Below are positions 25,721 to 34,803 of a DNA stretch of 64,000 nucleotides, piece after piece. Positions within the stretch are counted from its first letter, which is position 1, and every line of letters begins with the position of its first letter. The notes below the pieces were generated by a model that saw only the letters and a program-made list of their open reading frames with translations, was not told the DNA's origin and searched no databases. The translations under genes and the position numbers were made by a program. Origin of the DNA: Bacteroidales bacterium (GTDB lineage Bacteria > Bacteroidota > Bacteroidia > Bacteroidales > F082); NCBI GenBank assembly GCA_900769945.1, contig CAAGIO010000010.1, forward strand, positions 3,024 through 67,023, given 5' to 3'.

Positions 25721-25919
25721 CATTGACACGCAAACAAAGAATAACAATAATTTTTTCATAGATTAAGTTATTAAGATACCGCCTACTCTAATAAGGATTT
25801 TCGGCTTACTCCTTTGGTTTCCGCAACAAAAGTATAGCTTTTCAAAACATAAAATAATTTCATTTTAGTTCATTTAATATTGGGCAAATTATAGAAATAA
25901 TTGGATAAATATGAACCCC

Positions 25920-26034
25920 AAAGTTGTCCCTCGTTGTCGTAAATAAAGCACGACAACATTGACAACCAATGACAACATTTCATCACTCCTTAATAATGGT
26001 TGTCTAAAGTTGTCCCTCGTTGTCGTAAATAAAG
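25920..26034. repeat. Direct repeat pair of 29 bp with internal GTTGTCGT palindrome
   Basis: An identical 29-base unit beginning AAAGTTGTCCCTCG and ending GTAAATAAAG occurs at 25920-25948 and 26006-26034, 86 bases apart. In the first copy GTTGTCGT is inverted nine bases later as ACGACAAC. Further GACAAC and GTTGTC words fill the space between. The rest of the gene-free interval 25558-26061 is AT-rich and holds the kinase-operon promoter. No gene is seen. Confidence 0.8.
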
Positions 26035-26061
26035 AATATCAATCGGAATGAATAGCTTAAA

Positions 26062-26502
26062 TCACCTTTTATTCTTAAAAAATGAGGTGAGAAGCTCAAG
26101 GCATTCATCTTTGAGCACACCTTTCGTCACTTTTGTTTTCGGGTGAAGAAGGTTACCGAAGCGTGAGAAGCCGTTTTTGGGGTCATCGCAAGCCCAGACC
26201 ACATTTTTAATATGGCAGTGTTCGAGTGCGCCGGCGCACATCACGCAAGGTTCCAATGTGACATACAGAGTGCAGTCGTCAAGATATTTAGAGCCGAGGG
26301 CGTTGCAAGCGGCGGTGACAGCCAGCATCTCCGCATGGGCAGTGACATCATGAAGCATCTCCACCTGATTGTGAGCACGAGCAATAATCTTGCCGTTAAC
26401 AACAATCACCGCACCGACAGGCACCTCGTCATCTTCGGCAGCCGCCACCGCCTCGTTCAAGGCCTGACGCATGAAACCCTCATCAGACAAAGCAGAAATC
26501 AT
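26062..26502 (-). CDS. tadA: tRNA-specific adenosine deaminase TadA
   Basis: TadA deaminates A34 to inosine in tRNA-Arg(ACG). The zinc-binding and catalytic motifs are complete: HAEMLAVTAAC (His ligand and catalytic Glu) and LEPCVMCAGALEHCHIKNVV (two Cys ligands). GFSRFGNLLHP is a TadA-type segment in the region that contacts tRNA. Its 146 residues match the family. It is the last gene of the seven-gene run that starts at the TonB receptor, two bases after the MORN-repeat lipoprotein. A second possible ATG lies at residue 11. Confidence 0.92.
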   Translation of the reverse strand: MISALSDEGFMRQALNEAVAAAEDDEVPVGAVIVVNGKIIARAHNQVEMLHDVTAHAEMLAVTAACNALGSKYLDDCTLYVTLEPCVMCAGALEHCHIKNVVWACDDPKNGFSRFGNLLHPKTKVTKGVLKDECLELLTSFFKNKR

Positions 26503-26504
26503 AA

Positions 26505-26936
26505 TCAGAACTCATTGGTATATAAAAGGTTACCCTCAGTATCATAGAACTTCCACAACCCAGAAGGCTTGCCATCATGATAGTCGCCATCAATATTCAG
26601 CTGTCCGTTCTCATGATAAACGAGGCCGCGTCCTTCCCTCTTCCCATCAACAAAGGCGCCCACGCTATACAGGCTCCCGGAAGGATAATACGACTTAAAC
26701 TCGCCCTCGCGCTTGCCGTCTTTGATATTTCCTTCCAGATTTAACGCCCCATTATCATGGAACCATTTCTCTGCCACCCAGACTGAGTCGCTGCCCTTGA
26801 CATCATAATAATATATTATCCATGGAGTGCCGTTCGACTCATGATACATATAGACTTTTTCAACTCTCTTCGTTTCTTCATTGCCGCAAGAGACAAACAT
26901 TAAGGCGACAAAAACAAGATATAACAGCTTCTTCAT
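26505..26936 (-). CDS. MORN-repeat lipoprotein
   Basis: MKKLLYLVFVALMFVSCGNE gives a short signal with lipobox Cys17, so it should be a lipoprotein. The rest consists of toxin-antitoxin-system-like MORN_2 repeats of about 22 residues: WFHDNGALNLEGNIKDGKRE, FKSYYPSGSLYSVGAFVDGK, LVYHENGQLNIDGDYHDGKP and WKFYDTEGNLLYTNEF. The repeats form a beta-meander whose role is unknown in most bacterial proteins. The start at 26936 is one base after the pyrC stop; the frame extends 30 bases further upstream inside pyrC but would bury the signal peptide. Confidence 0.85.
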   Translation of the reverse strand: MKKLLYLVFVALMFVSCGNEETKRVEKVYMYHESNGTPWIIYYYDVKGSDSVWVAEKWFHDNGALNLEGNIKDGKREGEFKSYYPSGSLYSVGAFVDGKREGRGLVYHENGQLNIDGDYHDGKPSGLWKFYDTEGNLLYTNEF

Positions 26937-26937
26937 A

Positions 26938-28317
26938 TCATCTAATAAACTCCAACTGTTTAGCACTCAATTTATTATCAAACTTCCCATCACAGAACAC
27001 AAGATTACCGTTGACAAAAGTATGTGTTACGGTATGATGGAAAGTCACGCCGGAATAAGGGGTCCAGCCACATTTATAGAACACGTTTTCATCTGTGACG
27101 GTATGAGACTTATGAGGGTCAACAATCACGAGGTCGGCATAATAGCCTTCACGCACGAAGCCACGTCTATCGATAGAGAAAAGAGTGGCGACGTTATGAG
27201 ACAGTTTCTCAGCGACTTTCGTCACATCTAACATGCCGTTACGCGACAGCTCAAGCATTCCGCAGAGCAGATGCTGTATTGACGGCATACCGGAAGGCGC
27301 CGAGAGATATGGGCGCATCTTCTCCTCTAAAGTGTGCGGAGCATGGTCGGTACCGACGACATCAATACGGTTGTCAGCCAACGCATTAAGTAAAGCCTTA
27401 CGGTCTTCATCTGACTTCACCGCCGGGTTACATTTTATCCTATTGCCAAGACGCGGATAATCATTATCATTGAACCACAAATGGTTAAGACACACCTCGG
27501 CAGTGATTCTCTTTTCACTCAAAGGAAGGGCGTTGGAGAACAAGGGAAGCTCCATTGCCGATGTAACGTGCATCACATGAAGACGACCATTGAGACGCGT
27601 TGCAAGCTCTACTGCCTTCGACGATGACTTATAGCATGCCTCTGCATTTCTCAGAAAGGGATGCACTGATGGAGGGACATCATCAGGATTGAAAATCAAG
27701 CCGTTAGAATCATGCAACAACCTATTTTTTAACAGTTCGGTGTTATTCCGTATTGTGTTGTCATCTTCACAATGTGCGGCGACAAGGCAGGGAGACTCCT
27801 TAAACAAGCGGGCAAGGATGCCGTCGTCATCAACAAGCATATTGCCTGTGCTTGAGCCAAGGAAGACCTTTATTGCACACACTTTCTTTGGATCGATGTT
27901 CAGCACCTCATCGAGGTTATTCTTTGAGACGCCAATATAGAAAGAATAATTGGCGAGCGAGTGTTCAGCAGCGATGTCGCATTTCTGCTGGAGCATCTCC
28001 CTCGACAAGGTAGGAGGGTTGACGTTAGGCATATCCATGAAAGATGTTACGCCGCCAGCAACAGCGGCACGGCTCTCGGAAGCGATATCCGCCTTATGTG
28101 TGAGACCCGGCTCACGAAAATGAACATGCTCATCAATAGCTCCGGGGAGCAACAACATTCCCGTGGCGTCGATAACATCATAGCCTTTCCATTGTTCGTC
28201 AACACTATTTAATTCACCAGGGACAATTCTCTCGATGAATTCTCCCGATATGATAACACTTGCCAACAAAGTGTTACCTTCGTTGACAAGTGTTGCGTTC
28301 TTAATGATATAGCCCAT
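26938..28317 (-). CDS. pyrC: Dihydroorotase
   Basis: It closes carbamoyl-aspartate to dihydroorotate, step three of pyrimidine synthesis. The metal-binding motif DEHVHFREPGLTHKADI is followed by VTSFMDMPNVNPPT, ACYKSSSKAVELATRLNGRL and HVMHVTSAMELPLF (His ligand), and DVVGTDHAPHTLEEK with the catalytic Asp. The length, 459 residues, and the motif order place it in the class I (long) type. It overlaps the upstream glycosyltransferase gene by one base and is 1 base from the MORN gene, so it lies inside a tight operon. Confidence 0.94.
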   Translation of the reverse strand: MGYIIKNATLVNEGNTLLASVIISGEFIERIVPGELNSVDEQWKGYDVIDATGMLLLPGAIDEHVHFREPGLTHKADIASESRAAVAGGVTSFMDMPNVNPPTLSREMLQQKCDIAAEHSLANYSFYIGVSKNNLDEVLNIDPKKVCAIKVFLGSSTGNMLVDDDGILARLFKESPCLVAAHCEDDNTIRNNTELLKNRLLHDSNGLIFNPDDVPPSVHPFLRNAEACYKSSSKAVELATRLNGRLHVMHVTSAMELPLFSNALPLSEKRITAEVCLNHLWFNDNDYPRLGNRIKCNPAVKSDEDRKALLNALADNRIDVVGTDHAPHTLEEKMRPYLSAPSGMPSIQHLLCGMLELSRNGMLDVTKVAEKLSHNVATLFSIDRRGFVREGYYADLVIVDPHKSHTVTDENVFYKCGWTPYSGVTFHHTVTHTFVNGNLVFCDGKFDNKLSAKQLEFIR

Positions 28318-29054
28318 TATTTCATTCTTGGTTTGATTTTACCTGTCATGCCTCTCCAGCGAAGGTTGATGACGCCAAAGATAGCCTCTTTGAAGATGCC
28401 TTTCGACATTTTCGATGTCCCTTCCTTTCTGTCGGTGAAGATGATAGATACCTCTTCAATGTTGAATCCAAGTTTCCAAGCGGTATATTTCATCTCTATC
28501 TGGAAGGCATAACCGATAAATTTTACTCTATCAAAATCTATGGTTTCCAAAACCTTACGCGTATAGCACACGAATCCGGCGGTAGTATCCCTCACATTGA
28601 TACGGGTGACAAAGCGCACGTATGCGGAGGCATAATACGACATCAGCACGCGGCTCATTGGCCAGTTGACGACATTCACACCACATTTGTAACGTGAGCC
28701 CACAGCGAGGTCAGCACCGTTGGCACAAGCGTCATGAAGGCGAATAAGGTCGTCAGGATTATGCGAGAAATCGGCATCCATCTCAAAGACATATTGATAA
28801 TCACGGGCTAAAGCCCATTTGAAACCATGAATGTAAGCCGTTCCGAGTCCAAGTTTTCCTTTTCTCTCTTCAATAAAAAGCCTGTCTGGGAACTCCTTCA
28901 TGAGTTTTTTCACGATATCGGCGGTGCCATCGGGGCTGTTGTCCTCAACGACAAGGATATGGAAAAGCATCGGAAGATTAAAGACATAACGAATGATTTT
29001 CTCGATATTCTCTTTCTCGTTATATGTCGGGATGATTACCAGATTTTCTGCCAT
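28317..29054 (-). CDS. Polyprenol monophosphomannose synthase-like GT2 glycosyltransferase
   Basis: A GT2 enzyme of 245 residues that resembles dolichol-phosphate mannose synthase. It shows VIIPTYNEKENIEKIIRYVF, VVEDNSPDGTADIVKKL, FEMDADFSHNPDDL (DxD-type metal/nucleotide site), LAVGSRYKCG and TTAGFVCYTRKVLETIDFDR. IIFTDRKEGTSKMSKGI near the end is also typical. In Bacteroidota such proteins supply polyprenyl-phosphate sugars for glycosylation of proteins or glycans. The sugar is not certain. It is 21 bases downstream of the DUF5689 gene in the same run. Confidence 0.9.
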   Translation of the reverse strand: MAENLVIIPTYNEKENIEKIIRYVFNLPMLFHILVVEDNSPDGTADIVKKLMKEFPDRLFIEERKGKLGLGTAYIHGFKWALARDYQYVFEMDADFSHNPDDLIRLHDACANGADLAVGSRYKCGVNVVNWPMSRVLMSYYASAYVRFVTRINVRDTTAGFVCYTRKVLETIDFDRVKFIGYAFQIEMKYTAWKLGFNIEEVSIIFTDRKEGTSKMSKGIFKEAIFGVINLRWRGMTGKIKPRMK

Positions 29055-29075
29055 AACACTCTGATTGTAAGATGA

Positions 29076-30269
29076 TTATTTTAATGAATATTCATTAGAT
29101 TTTTTCATTCCGGGCTTACCAAGGTATGTTGTCAGCTCGCCTTTGACGGTCAGCTGCTTACCAAGGTTTTCAGGATGCTCGAAGAGGTTGATTGAGCGGA
29201 TTCCAAATTCTGCGTTGCTTGGGAGATAAACGACAACACATTTGTTAATATCCGTTTCGTCAGCGTTGTCAGCAAGAATGACATTAGCTTTATTTGAATC
29301 TACGTCAAAAGGAGCGTTCCAAGATATTTGGGAGTCATTTTCAATAAAGCCAGAGGAGATGTTTGCTGAGCCCACGATATAACCGCTTATCCATTTTGCT
29401 TCGCTATCGCCTTGGTTTTCAATGGCTGCTCCTATATTATAAGGATCTTCTTCAGTGCCGGAGCCGCCGGGTTCAACGGGAGGCATGCCACCGAAACGAG
29501 GACCATTCATCTTCACCTCCGACATTGAGCGGATAGTAAACTGCCACACGCTGTTTGAGCTGTAATAGGTCAAGATGCCTGTTATCGAGCCATTGCCTTG
29601 TGCGAGAGGCGTGTCAGCAAAACTTGCATAATTGCTGGTTCTCACTATCACGGAGGAGTCGAGCATCACGCCGTTATCATCGTATTGAACAAGGGAGAAC
29701 TGTCCGTAGCTGTCATCATAAGCATAAGTCTTATTCAGATGATAATCAGGGAACTCCACATTTTCGAAGGTGACGAGACGGCAGATATAGTCGTGTGTGA
29801 TGTCGGTAGTAGAGATGGTATCCGGGGCATAGTCCTTGCCGTTAGCGATGACGATGACATTATTCGGGTCGAGGTCCTGAATCTGAGGAGTGCCGCTGTA
29901 TTCAGAGAGCATCGCGCCTTTGAGGTAAACCCTTATCGAGTCGCCAATCCTCAGGCCGCTTGTGGAGTTCATATACAGCTCGATGGCTTTGTCCCCATCT
30001 TGTACAAAGACCGCCTTATAAAGGTTGCCCGATGTCTCGTCAGCAGTGACGACGGCATAAAGAGAGGCATCGTCATTGAAACGATGGCTGCCTTCCATTG
30101 TCCACATATATAATAATGTGTCAACAGAATAGACTTGACCGACAGGAAGGGTGAAATCCACGTTCGGCGTTGGATAGTTGTTCTCCTTCGCATTTTTATT
30201 GACGCATGAGGTTAACATCAAAAAAGACATCAACACAAACAAGGAGTATTTTCTAATATTTGTTAACAT
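29076..30269 (-). CDS. DUF5689/DUF6359-type surface lipoprotein
   Basis: The N-terminus is MLTNIRKYSLFVLMSFLMLT followed by SC, so the Cys at residue 22 should be lipidated. Residues about 40-250 are a DUF5689-like region with an OB-fold repeat pattern: LRIGDSIRVYLKGAMLSEYS, then PQIQDLDPNNVIVIANGKDY, then VIVRTSNYASFADTPLAQGN and WQFTIRSMSEVKMNGPRFGG. A proline/glycine linker leads to a C-terminal region from about 285 (YNIGAAIENQGDSEAKWISG), like DUF6359. The DUF5689 part is clearly paralogous to that of the next upstream gene, which is six bases away. It is probably exposed at the cell surface and works with the TonB receptor. Confidence 0.8.
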   Translation of the reverse strand: MLTNIRKYSLFVLMSFLMLTSCVNKNAKENNYPTPNVDFTLPVGQVYSVDTLLYMWTMEGSHRFNDDASLYAVVTADETSGNLYKAVFVQDGDKAIELYMNSTSGLRIGDSIRVYLKGAMLSEYSGTPQIQDLDPNNVIVIANGKDYAPDTISTTDITHDYICRLVTFENVEFPDYHLNKTYAYDDSYGQFSLVQYDDNGVMLDSSVIVRTSNYASFADTPLAQGNGSITGILTYYSSNSVWQFTIRSMSEVKMNGPRFGGMPPVEPGGSGTEEDPYNIGAAIENQGDSEAKWISGYIVGSANISSGFIENDSQISWNAPFDVDSNKANVILADNADETDINKCVVVYLPSNAEFGIRSINLFEHPENLGKQLTVKGELTTYLGKPGMKKSNEYSLK

Positions 30270-30275
30270 GATATA

Positions 30276-32099
30276 TTATTTAGATTTAACAACGACATTT
30301 TTTACTTCCCATTTTGGTGCGGCTGCATCAGAGCTCTTGTATTTGAATGCGATACGCACGTTATCAGAACCAGCCACAGACGACATGTCTATCTCGCCTG
30401 AATCGACGAACGTCCAGTTTGTTCCTGAAGGATAATTCGGTATCGTATATTGTTCCCATGTTGCTGATGAAGGGTCTCCTGAATAGTAATCTGTTGATAT
30501 CCAGAGGGTCATCTCATCTTGAGGGTTAGAAGCGAATTTGAAGGCATGTTCAAATGTAAGGTCGGCGGCATTGTATTCCGACATATCTATTGATGGAGAG
30601 ATGAGCCATGACTCCGTCTCATAATTTGTGCTGTTAAGGAATGCGCTGGCAATCATGCAGCTATATTGTGAGTCAAATTTCCAGACGTAAGACATCTCTT
30701 GAGGAAGCACCACGTTCTCAATGGTGAACTGTCCTTGGCTTTGTGCGAACGACTCGCTGAATATCGCTTCAGCCTGTGGTCCGGGTTCGCCTTCCTTCAC
30801 CTCGATAGACATTATCTCTATCGTTCCGGCTTTAGAGTCAGTAGAGGTATATCGAACAGCGACGTTGACAAGCTTACCGGCGAAGTCGTTAAGGACGAGG
30901 TCAACAGTGGTAGGTGCAAAGTCGTTATTCTCAATATATGAAGGGAGCTGTATCCATGTGGCATCGGCAGGGTTTTCACCATAATCATAATCTTCTGACA
31001 CCCAGAATGTTACCTCTGTGTTTATTGAAGAGAAGTATTTTGCGCCGAACTCCACCGACATCATCACCTTTGAAGTATTTGTCAAATCGACAGGAGAAGA
31101 GATGAGCCAGTCTTCATTAGGATAATAATAATGTTCGTCGTTCTCAACCACATGTCCGGTGATCATAACGCATTGGTATTGAGAGCTATACTGCCATGTC
31201 TGATCACCCTCGACGCTATATTGGATATAAGTGCCGAAGGAGTTTGAGAAGTTCTGTTGATAAGGGAGTTCCATCACTTCGCCGCCCACGCCACAACGAG
31301 GGCCGTTCATATTAACGTCATCGATGGTACGGACGAGGAGCTGCCATATCTGGTCATATTTGGCATACAGCGACACTATAGAGGTGAGTGAGCCTTTTCC
31401 GGAAGGGAGTGGTTCGCTGGCGAAGGTGGCGTATGCACTTGTCCTCACTATCACGGACTCTCCGGAGCAGGAGACGACCGTTCTGTCGGTGTTGGAGGAG
31501 CCGGCGAAGGTAAGGCCTTCGTAAGCATCGAACTGCACGTCGTTGATACGGACGAGGTCGCACAGATGTTTTCCTGCCTTGATGCTTTCTATGTCGGTAT
31601 CGACAGGTTTTACGTTATCGTAGCAGTGTGTGTTATAGATGACGATGAGGTCGTTAGGGTCTTGTGCCTGAACCTGTATCTGCGGGAGTCCGTTGTATGT
31701 AGATATTATGGATTCATAGAGTGACAGACCGATATAGTCGCCAACGCGGACGTTATATTCCTCGCTGCCGCCCTCGCTTGAGCCTTTCCTATAAACAGCG
31801 ATACATTTCCCGTCTTCGCCTCTAAGATAGAAGGTGCGATAGATGTTTCCGCCCGTCTCGTCAGCGATGACATAGCCTTTGACAACAGCGTTAGCAGCGT
31901 TTTTATCAAAGATAGTATCGAATTGGAATGTCCCTTGGGAAGTGATAGAGTCGAGGACACGGCCCACGCTCCATTCGTTACCGGAAGGGAATTGAGGGAT
32001 CTCTGGCTTGTCTAATTCTCTTTTACAGGCGAAAGACAACAACGCCACACCTATTAATAATATATATAGTCTGGTCTTCATGATAATATTTTTTTTCAT
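30276..32099 (-). CDS. DUF5689 lipoprotein with two choice-of-anchor-like beta-sandwich domains
   Basis: The signal MKTRLYILLIGVALLSFACK has its lipobox Cys about residue 25 (19 if started at the internal ATG at 32081). Residues about 40-280 form a DUF5689 region: VGDYIGLSLYESIISTYNGL, PQIQVQAQDPNDLIVIYN, VIVRTSAYATFASEPLPSGK and NMNGPRCGVG. Two related domains follow (about 285-450 and 450-607), each with the pattern Y/D-SQYxCM...DWLIS or SWLIS then FxVSED or LWISTD, and a final beta-strand. This is an internal duplication of a jelly-roll module like those in cleaved-adhesin/choice-of-anchor proteins. It follows the TonB receptor by one base. A role in binding ligand at the surface is inference. 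Confidence 0.82.
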   Translation of the reverse strand: MKKNIIMKTRLYILLIGVALLSFACKRELDKPEIPQFPSGNEWSVGRVLDSITSQGTFQFDTIFDKNAANAVVKGYVIADETGGNIYRTFYLRGEDGKCIAVYRKGSSEGGSEEYNVRVGDYIGLSLYESIISTYNGLPQIQVQAQDPNDLIVIYNTHCYDNVKPVDTDIESIKAGKHLCDLVRINDVQFDAYEGLTFAGSSNTDRTVVSCSGESVIVRTSAYATFASEPLPSGKGSLTSIVSLYAKYDQIWQLLVRTIDDVNMNGPRCGVGGEVMELPYQQNFSNSFGTYIQYSVEGDQTWQYSSQYQCVMITGHVVENDEHYYYPNEDWLISSPVDLTNTSKVMMSVEFGAKYFSSINTEVTFWVSEDYDYGENPADATWIQLPSYIENNDFAPTTVDLVLNDFAGKLVNVAVRYTSTDSKAGTIEIMSIEVKEGEPGPQAEAIFSESFAQSQGQFTIENVVLPQEMSYVWKFDSQYSCMIASAFLNSTNYETESWLISPSIDMSEYNAADLTFEHAFKFASNPQDEMTLWISTDYYSGDPSSATWEQYTIPNYPSGTNWTFVDSGEIDMSSVAGSDNVRIAFKYKSSDAAAPKWEVKNVVVKSK

Positions 32100-32100
32100 A

Positions 32101-34665
32101 TTAGTGTCTGATTGTTAAGCTGACGAAATAGTTCAAACCATAAACATAGGAATATTTCTCCGGGAATCTCTCCGGGTCAGCATAGTCGGAGCGGAGCTGT
32201 TCGTATCCGTAGAGAATGATATTCTTGTTGTTAAGCAAGTTATTAACGCTAACATTGAGCAGTATGGTATAGCCTTTCACTGACCATGACTTTCCGGCAT
32301 AGAGGTCGAGGGTCATGGCGTTCGGTAGTTTCTTCTGTCCGAGGAGCAAGTCTGTCCTATAGTCTTCAAGATAAAGGTTGTTATAGGCGTCGGCAGTATG
32401 GTTTGTAGGGTTCACTGCGAGGTAATAGTCAGCGAAGTAGTTTGCGTTTGCGCTAATCCACCAGAATTTCGGGGAGTTATATTTTAGTCCGACGGAGCCA
32501 ACGGTCTGAGGCATCTCGCCCACATAATAGTTTTGGAGATACGCCGTCTCGCCCTCGAATATTGGTTGTGCGTTATTATCCTCATACACGTTCACTTTCG
32601 GGCGGTTTGAGTAGCGGTGTTCACCGACAGAGCCGGCGAGTTGCATTGAGATGGTAGGGGTGATATTAATTTCGGCACCGAGTTCCAGACCCATTGCAAT
32701 TTCGTCAATGTCGTTCATGATATAGTTCACGAACTTGCCTGTTGCCTCATAATAGAACGACCTGTTCCATGTAAGGTCTTTAAAGTCAGTGCGGTAGGCA
32801 CTAAGACGGGCTTTCACTAAAGGGGAGCGGTATTCGTAGCTGATGTCGTAAGAGAGGATTTTCTCGCTATCAAGACCTTGTACCACGGTGTTACGAACGC
32901 GTGGAGCGACGAACGCGCTTCTGAAGTCAGGGGCGGCGTTCTTATACATCACGTTGGCCAACAGATAGTTACGTCCGTTGATGGCATAGCTTGCACCGGC
33001 TTTTGCACTTCCGTTGATGAAGTTGAGTTTCTCCGAGTCACCATACGACTCTTGTCCAACAAAGCGTCCGTTCTCGAAGAGGCCTGTCCTGTACATCTGT
33101 GTGAACGAGCCTTCAGCACCGATGAATGCGGTCCAATGTCCTTTGGTGTAATCCGCCTGACCCCATATCACCGCCTTGTTGTTGTTAGCGATATAGTTAT
33201 ATCCTATAACATCGCCTACGACAGCGACATGGTTCTTGTTATTAAGGTCAACTTGTTGAACGTCAGTAATCTCAAAAGCCTCACCCTCGGCATATTTGTC
33301 AATATCGAGATAATAGTCACCGCCAAGGAGGTCGGCCACTAACTTATAATAATGTGTCTTTGACATGCCGATTTTTACTCCGCCGTTAAAATGGATGTTA
33401 GGGTTAAGCTCGTAGTTGAAACTGCTTGTCAGACCCGCTTGGTTCTTATCTTGTCTGCGTTGTTCAACGATATACTTAGAGAATCTACCTTGAATAGTGT
33501 TTCCCTCAGTATTATTGGCGTTGTTCACTGTCTTCAGTGTCCTGATGTTTGTGGCATATAGTGCGTCCCAATCTATCTGGTGCATGTTCTCGTCCTCGAT
33601 CCACTGTTGTTTATAAGCCTCATAGCCTTCCCAGGTGTAGCCTTCATCACCGTTGTTAAGTCTATAGAGGTAATAGCTTGGAAGGTTGCGGTAATAATCA
33701 GGGCGCGGGTCGGCAGCCTCACCCCATTCGAGAGATGTGCTTCCACCTTTTCCGAACCAATAATATGCTGTGGTGTTGATTTTCAGTTTAGAGCTTGGAG
33801 TCCAATAATGTTGAAGCTGGAACATAGGCTGATGATAAGAGCTTACGCGTGCGTTACGCATGAACCTCTCTCCATTGCTGTCTGTCTGCCAGCCCCAGTT
33901 AGGGTTATAATAGTTGTTCCCCAGCAGGTCGAACGCCTCTTGCACTGCAGGAGATGAGCCTGCACGGTTCGATGGCGCGCCGAACACGAGGAAGCCTAAC
34001 GAATGCTTGTTGTTTATCTTCTTCTCTGCTGACAAGAAATAGCTATATGCGTCATACCATGTGCCTTCGCTCCAGCTGAGTTTGCTTCCCATAGGGGTGA
34101 ATCGATAGGAGGCGGAGACGGCAAAAGCCCAGCCGTTCTTCATCATGCCCGTCCCAACAGTAGCCATGAGCCTGTTGTTGTACGAACGGTTTGATGCCGA
34201 ATAGCTTATCTGTGCCTGACGACGGTAGTTGCTCGCCCTTGTGGAGATGGCGGTGACACCCGCAGGCCCTCCGAAACTCTCGTAGGTCAACCCGTTGTTA
34301 ATAGTTAAAGTGGTGTTACGCATAGCATCATTCAAACCACCCCAGTTGGAGTAATAAGGACGACCACCCTCCGGATCATTCATAATAACACCGTTAATCA
34401 TTACATCGGTGTATTTTGAATCGTATGCCCTAATCCTGTACCGCCGCGCACTGAGGTTATATGCGGCGATATTACTGAATGGGTCGCGCGACGACTGCAA
34501 GAAACTCGAGATGTCTGTCGAGCTGTTGGTCTCGTCATACTCCGAATCAATCATGATGATTGTCGGCATTGTTGCATTCTCTCTGACAGTGTCAGATTTC
34601 TGGACCTGTGCAAACAAATGTACTGTGCTTGCAACAGCGATGATTAAAAGAAAAATTCTCTTCAT
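32101..34665 (-). CDS. TonB-dependent receptor (DUF5689-linked)
   Basis: A signal peptide (MKRIFLLIIAVASTVHLFAQ) leads a 854-residue outer-membrane receptor. The plug domain is divergent: SSTDISSFLQSSRDPFSNIA, then RYRIRAYDSKYTDVMINGVI and NDPEGGRPYYSNWGGLNDAM. Many aromatic barrel strands follow, and the C-terminus (YVYGLNYFVSLTIRH) ends in the typical beta-signal. It lacks the N-terminal carboxypeptidase-like domain and there is no SusD partner, so it is not a standard SusCD glycan receptor. The two DUF5689 lipoproteins follow at one and six bases, and a secreted EEP-type enzyme diverges upstream, which suggests uptake of a ligand those proteins bind or cut. Confidence 0.9.
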   Translation of the reverse strand: MKRIFLLIIAVASTVHLFAQVQKSDTVRENATMPTIIMIDSEYDETNSSTDISSFLQSSRDPFSNIAAYNLSARRYRIRAYDSKYTDVMINGVIMNDPEGGRPYYSNWGGLNDAMRNTTLTINNGLTYESFGGPAGVTAISTRASNYRRQAQISYSASNRSYNNRLMATVGTGMMKNGWAFAVSASYRFTPMGSKLSWSEGTWYDAYSYFLSAEKKINNKHSLGFLVFGAPSNRAGSSPAVQEAFDLLGNNYYNPNWGWQTDSNGERFMRNARVSSYHQPMFQLQHYWTPSSKLKINTTAYYWFGKGGSTSLEWGEAADPRPDYYRNLPSYYLYRLNNGDEGYTWEGYEAYKQQWIEDENMHQIDWDALYATNIRTLKTVNNANNTEGNTIQGRFSKYIVEQRRQDKNQAGLTSSFNYELNPNIHFNGGVKIGMSKTHYYKLVADLLGGDYYLDIDKYAEGEAFEITDVQQVDLNNKNHVAVVGDVIGYNYIANNNKAVIWGQADYTKGHWTAFIGAEGSFTQMYRTGLFENGRFVGQESYGDSEKLNFINGSAKAGASYAINGRNYLLANVMYKNAAPDFRSAFVAPRVRNTVVQGLDSEKILSYDISYEYRSPLVKARLSAYRTDFKDLTWNRSFYYEATGKFVNYIMNDIDEIAMGLELGAEINITPTISMQLAGSVGEHRYSNRPKVNVYEDNNAQPIFEGETAYLQNYYVGEMPQTVGSVGLKYNSPKFWWISANANYFADYYLAVNPTNHTADAYNNLYLEDYRTDLLLGQKKLPNAMTLDLYAGKSWSVKGYTILLNVSVNNLLNNKNIILYGYEQLRSDYADPERFPEKYSYVYGLNYFVSLTIRH

Positions 34666-34683
34666 TTAGATAATTTTGGGTTG

Positions 34684-34691
34684 CAAATTTA
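34684..34691 (-). promoter_or_regulatory. -7 promoter element of the TonB receptor operon
   Basis: Minus-strand TAAATTTG fits TAnnTTTG and ends 18 bases before the receptor ATG. Confidence 0.5.
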
Positions 34692-34768
34692 CACATTTTA
34701 CTGCTATATTATTAATTTAAGGTAAAATATTTTCTTCCTTAAAAAATCTGTGTTTGAAGTATTTTTTC

Positions 34769-34776
34769 TATTTTTG
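34769..34776 (+). promoter_or_regulatory. -7 promoter element of the secreted EEP enzyme
   Basis: Plus-strand TATTTTTG, exact consensus, 27 bases upstream of the ATG at 34804. Confidence 0.5.
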
Positions 34777-34803
34777 TGAAAAATTTTTTCGAATAGTAAA
34801 ATA

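Noticed and set aside
25920..26034. Two 29-base direct repeats considered as a CRISPR array
   Set aside because: There are only two copies, spaced by 57 bases with further related words in the spacer, and no cas genes are nearby.
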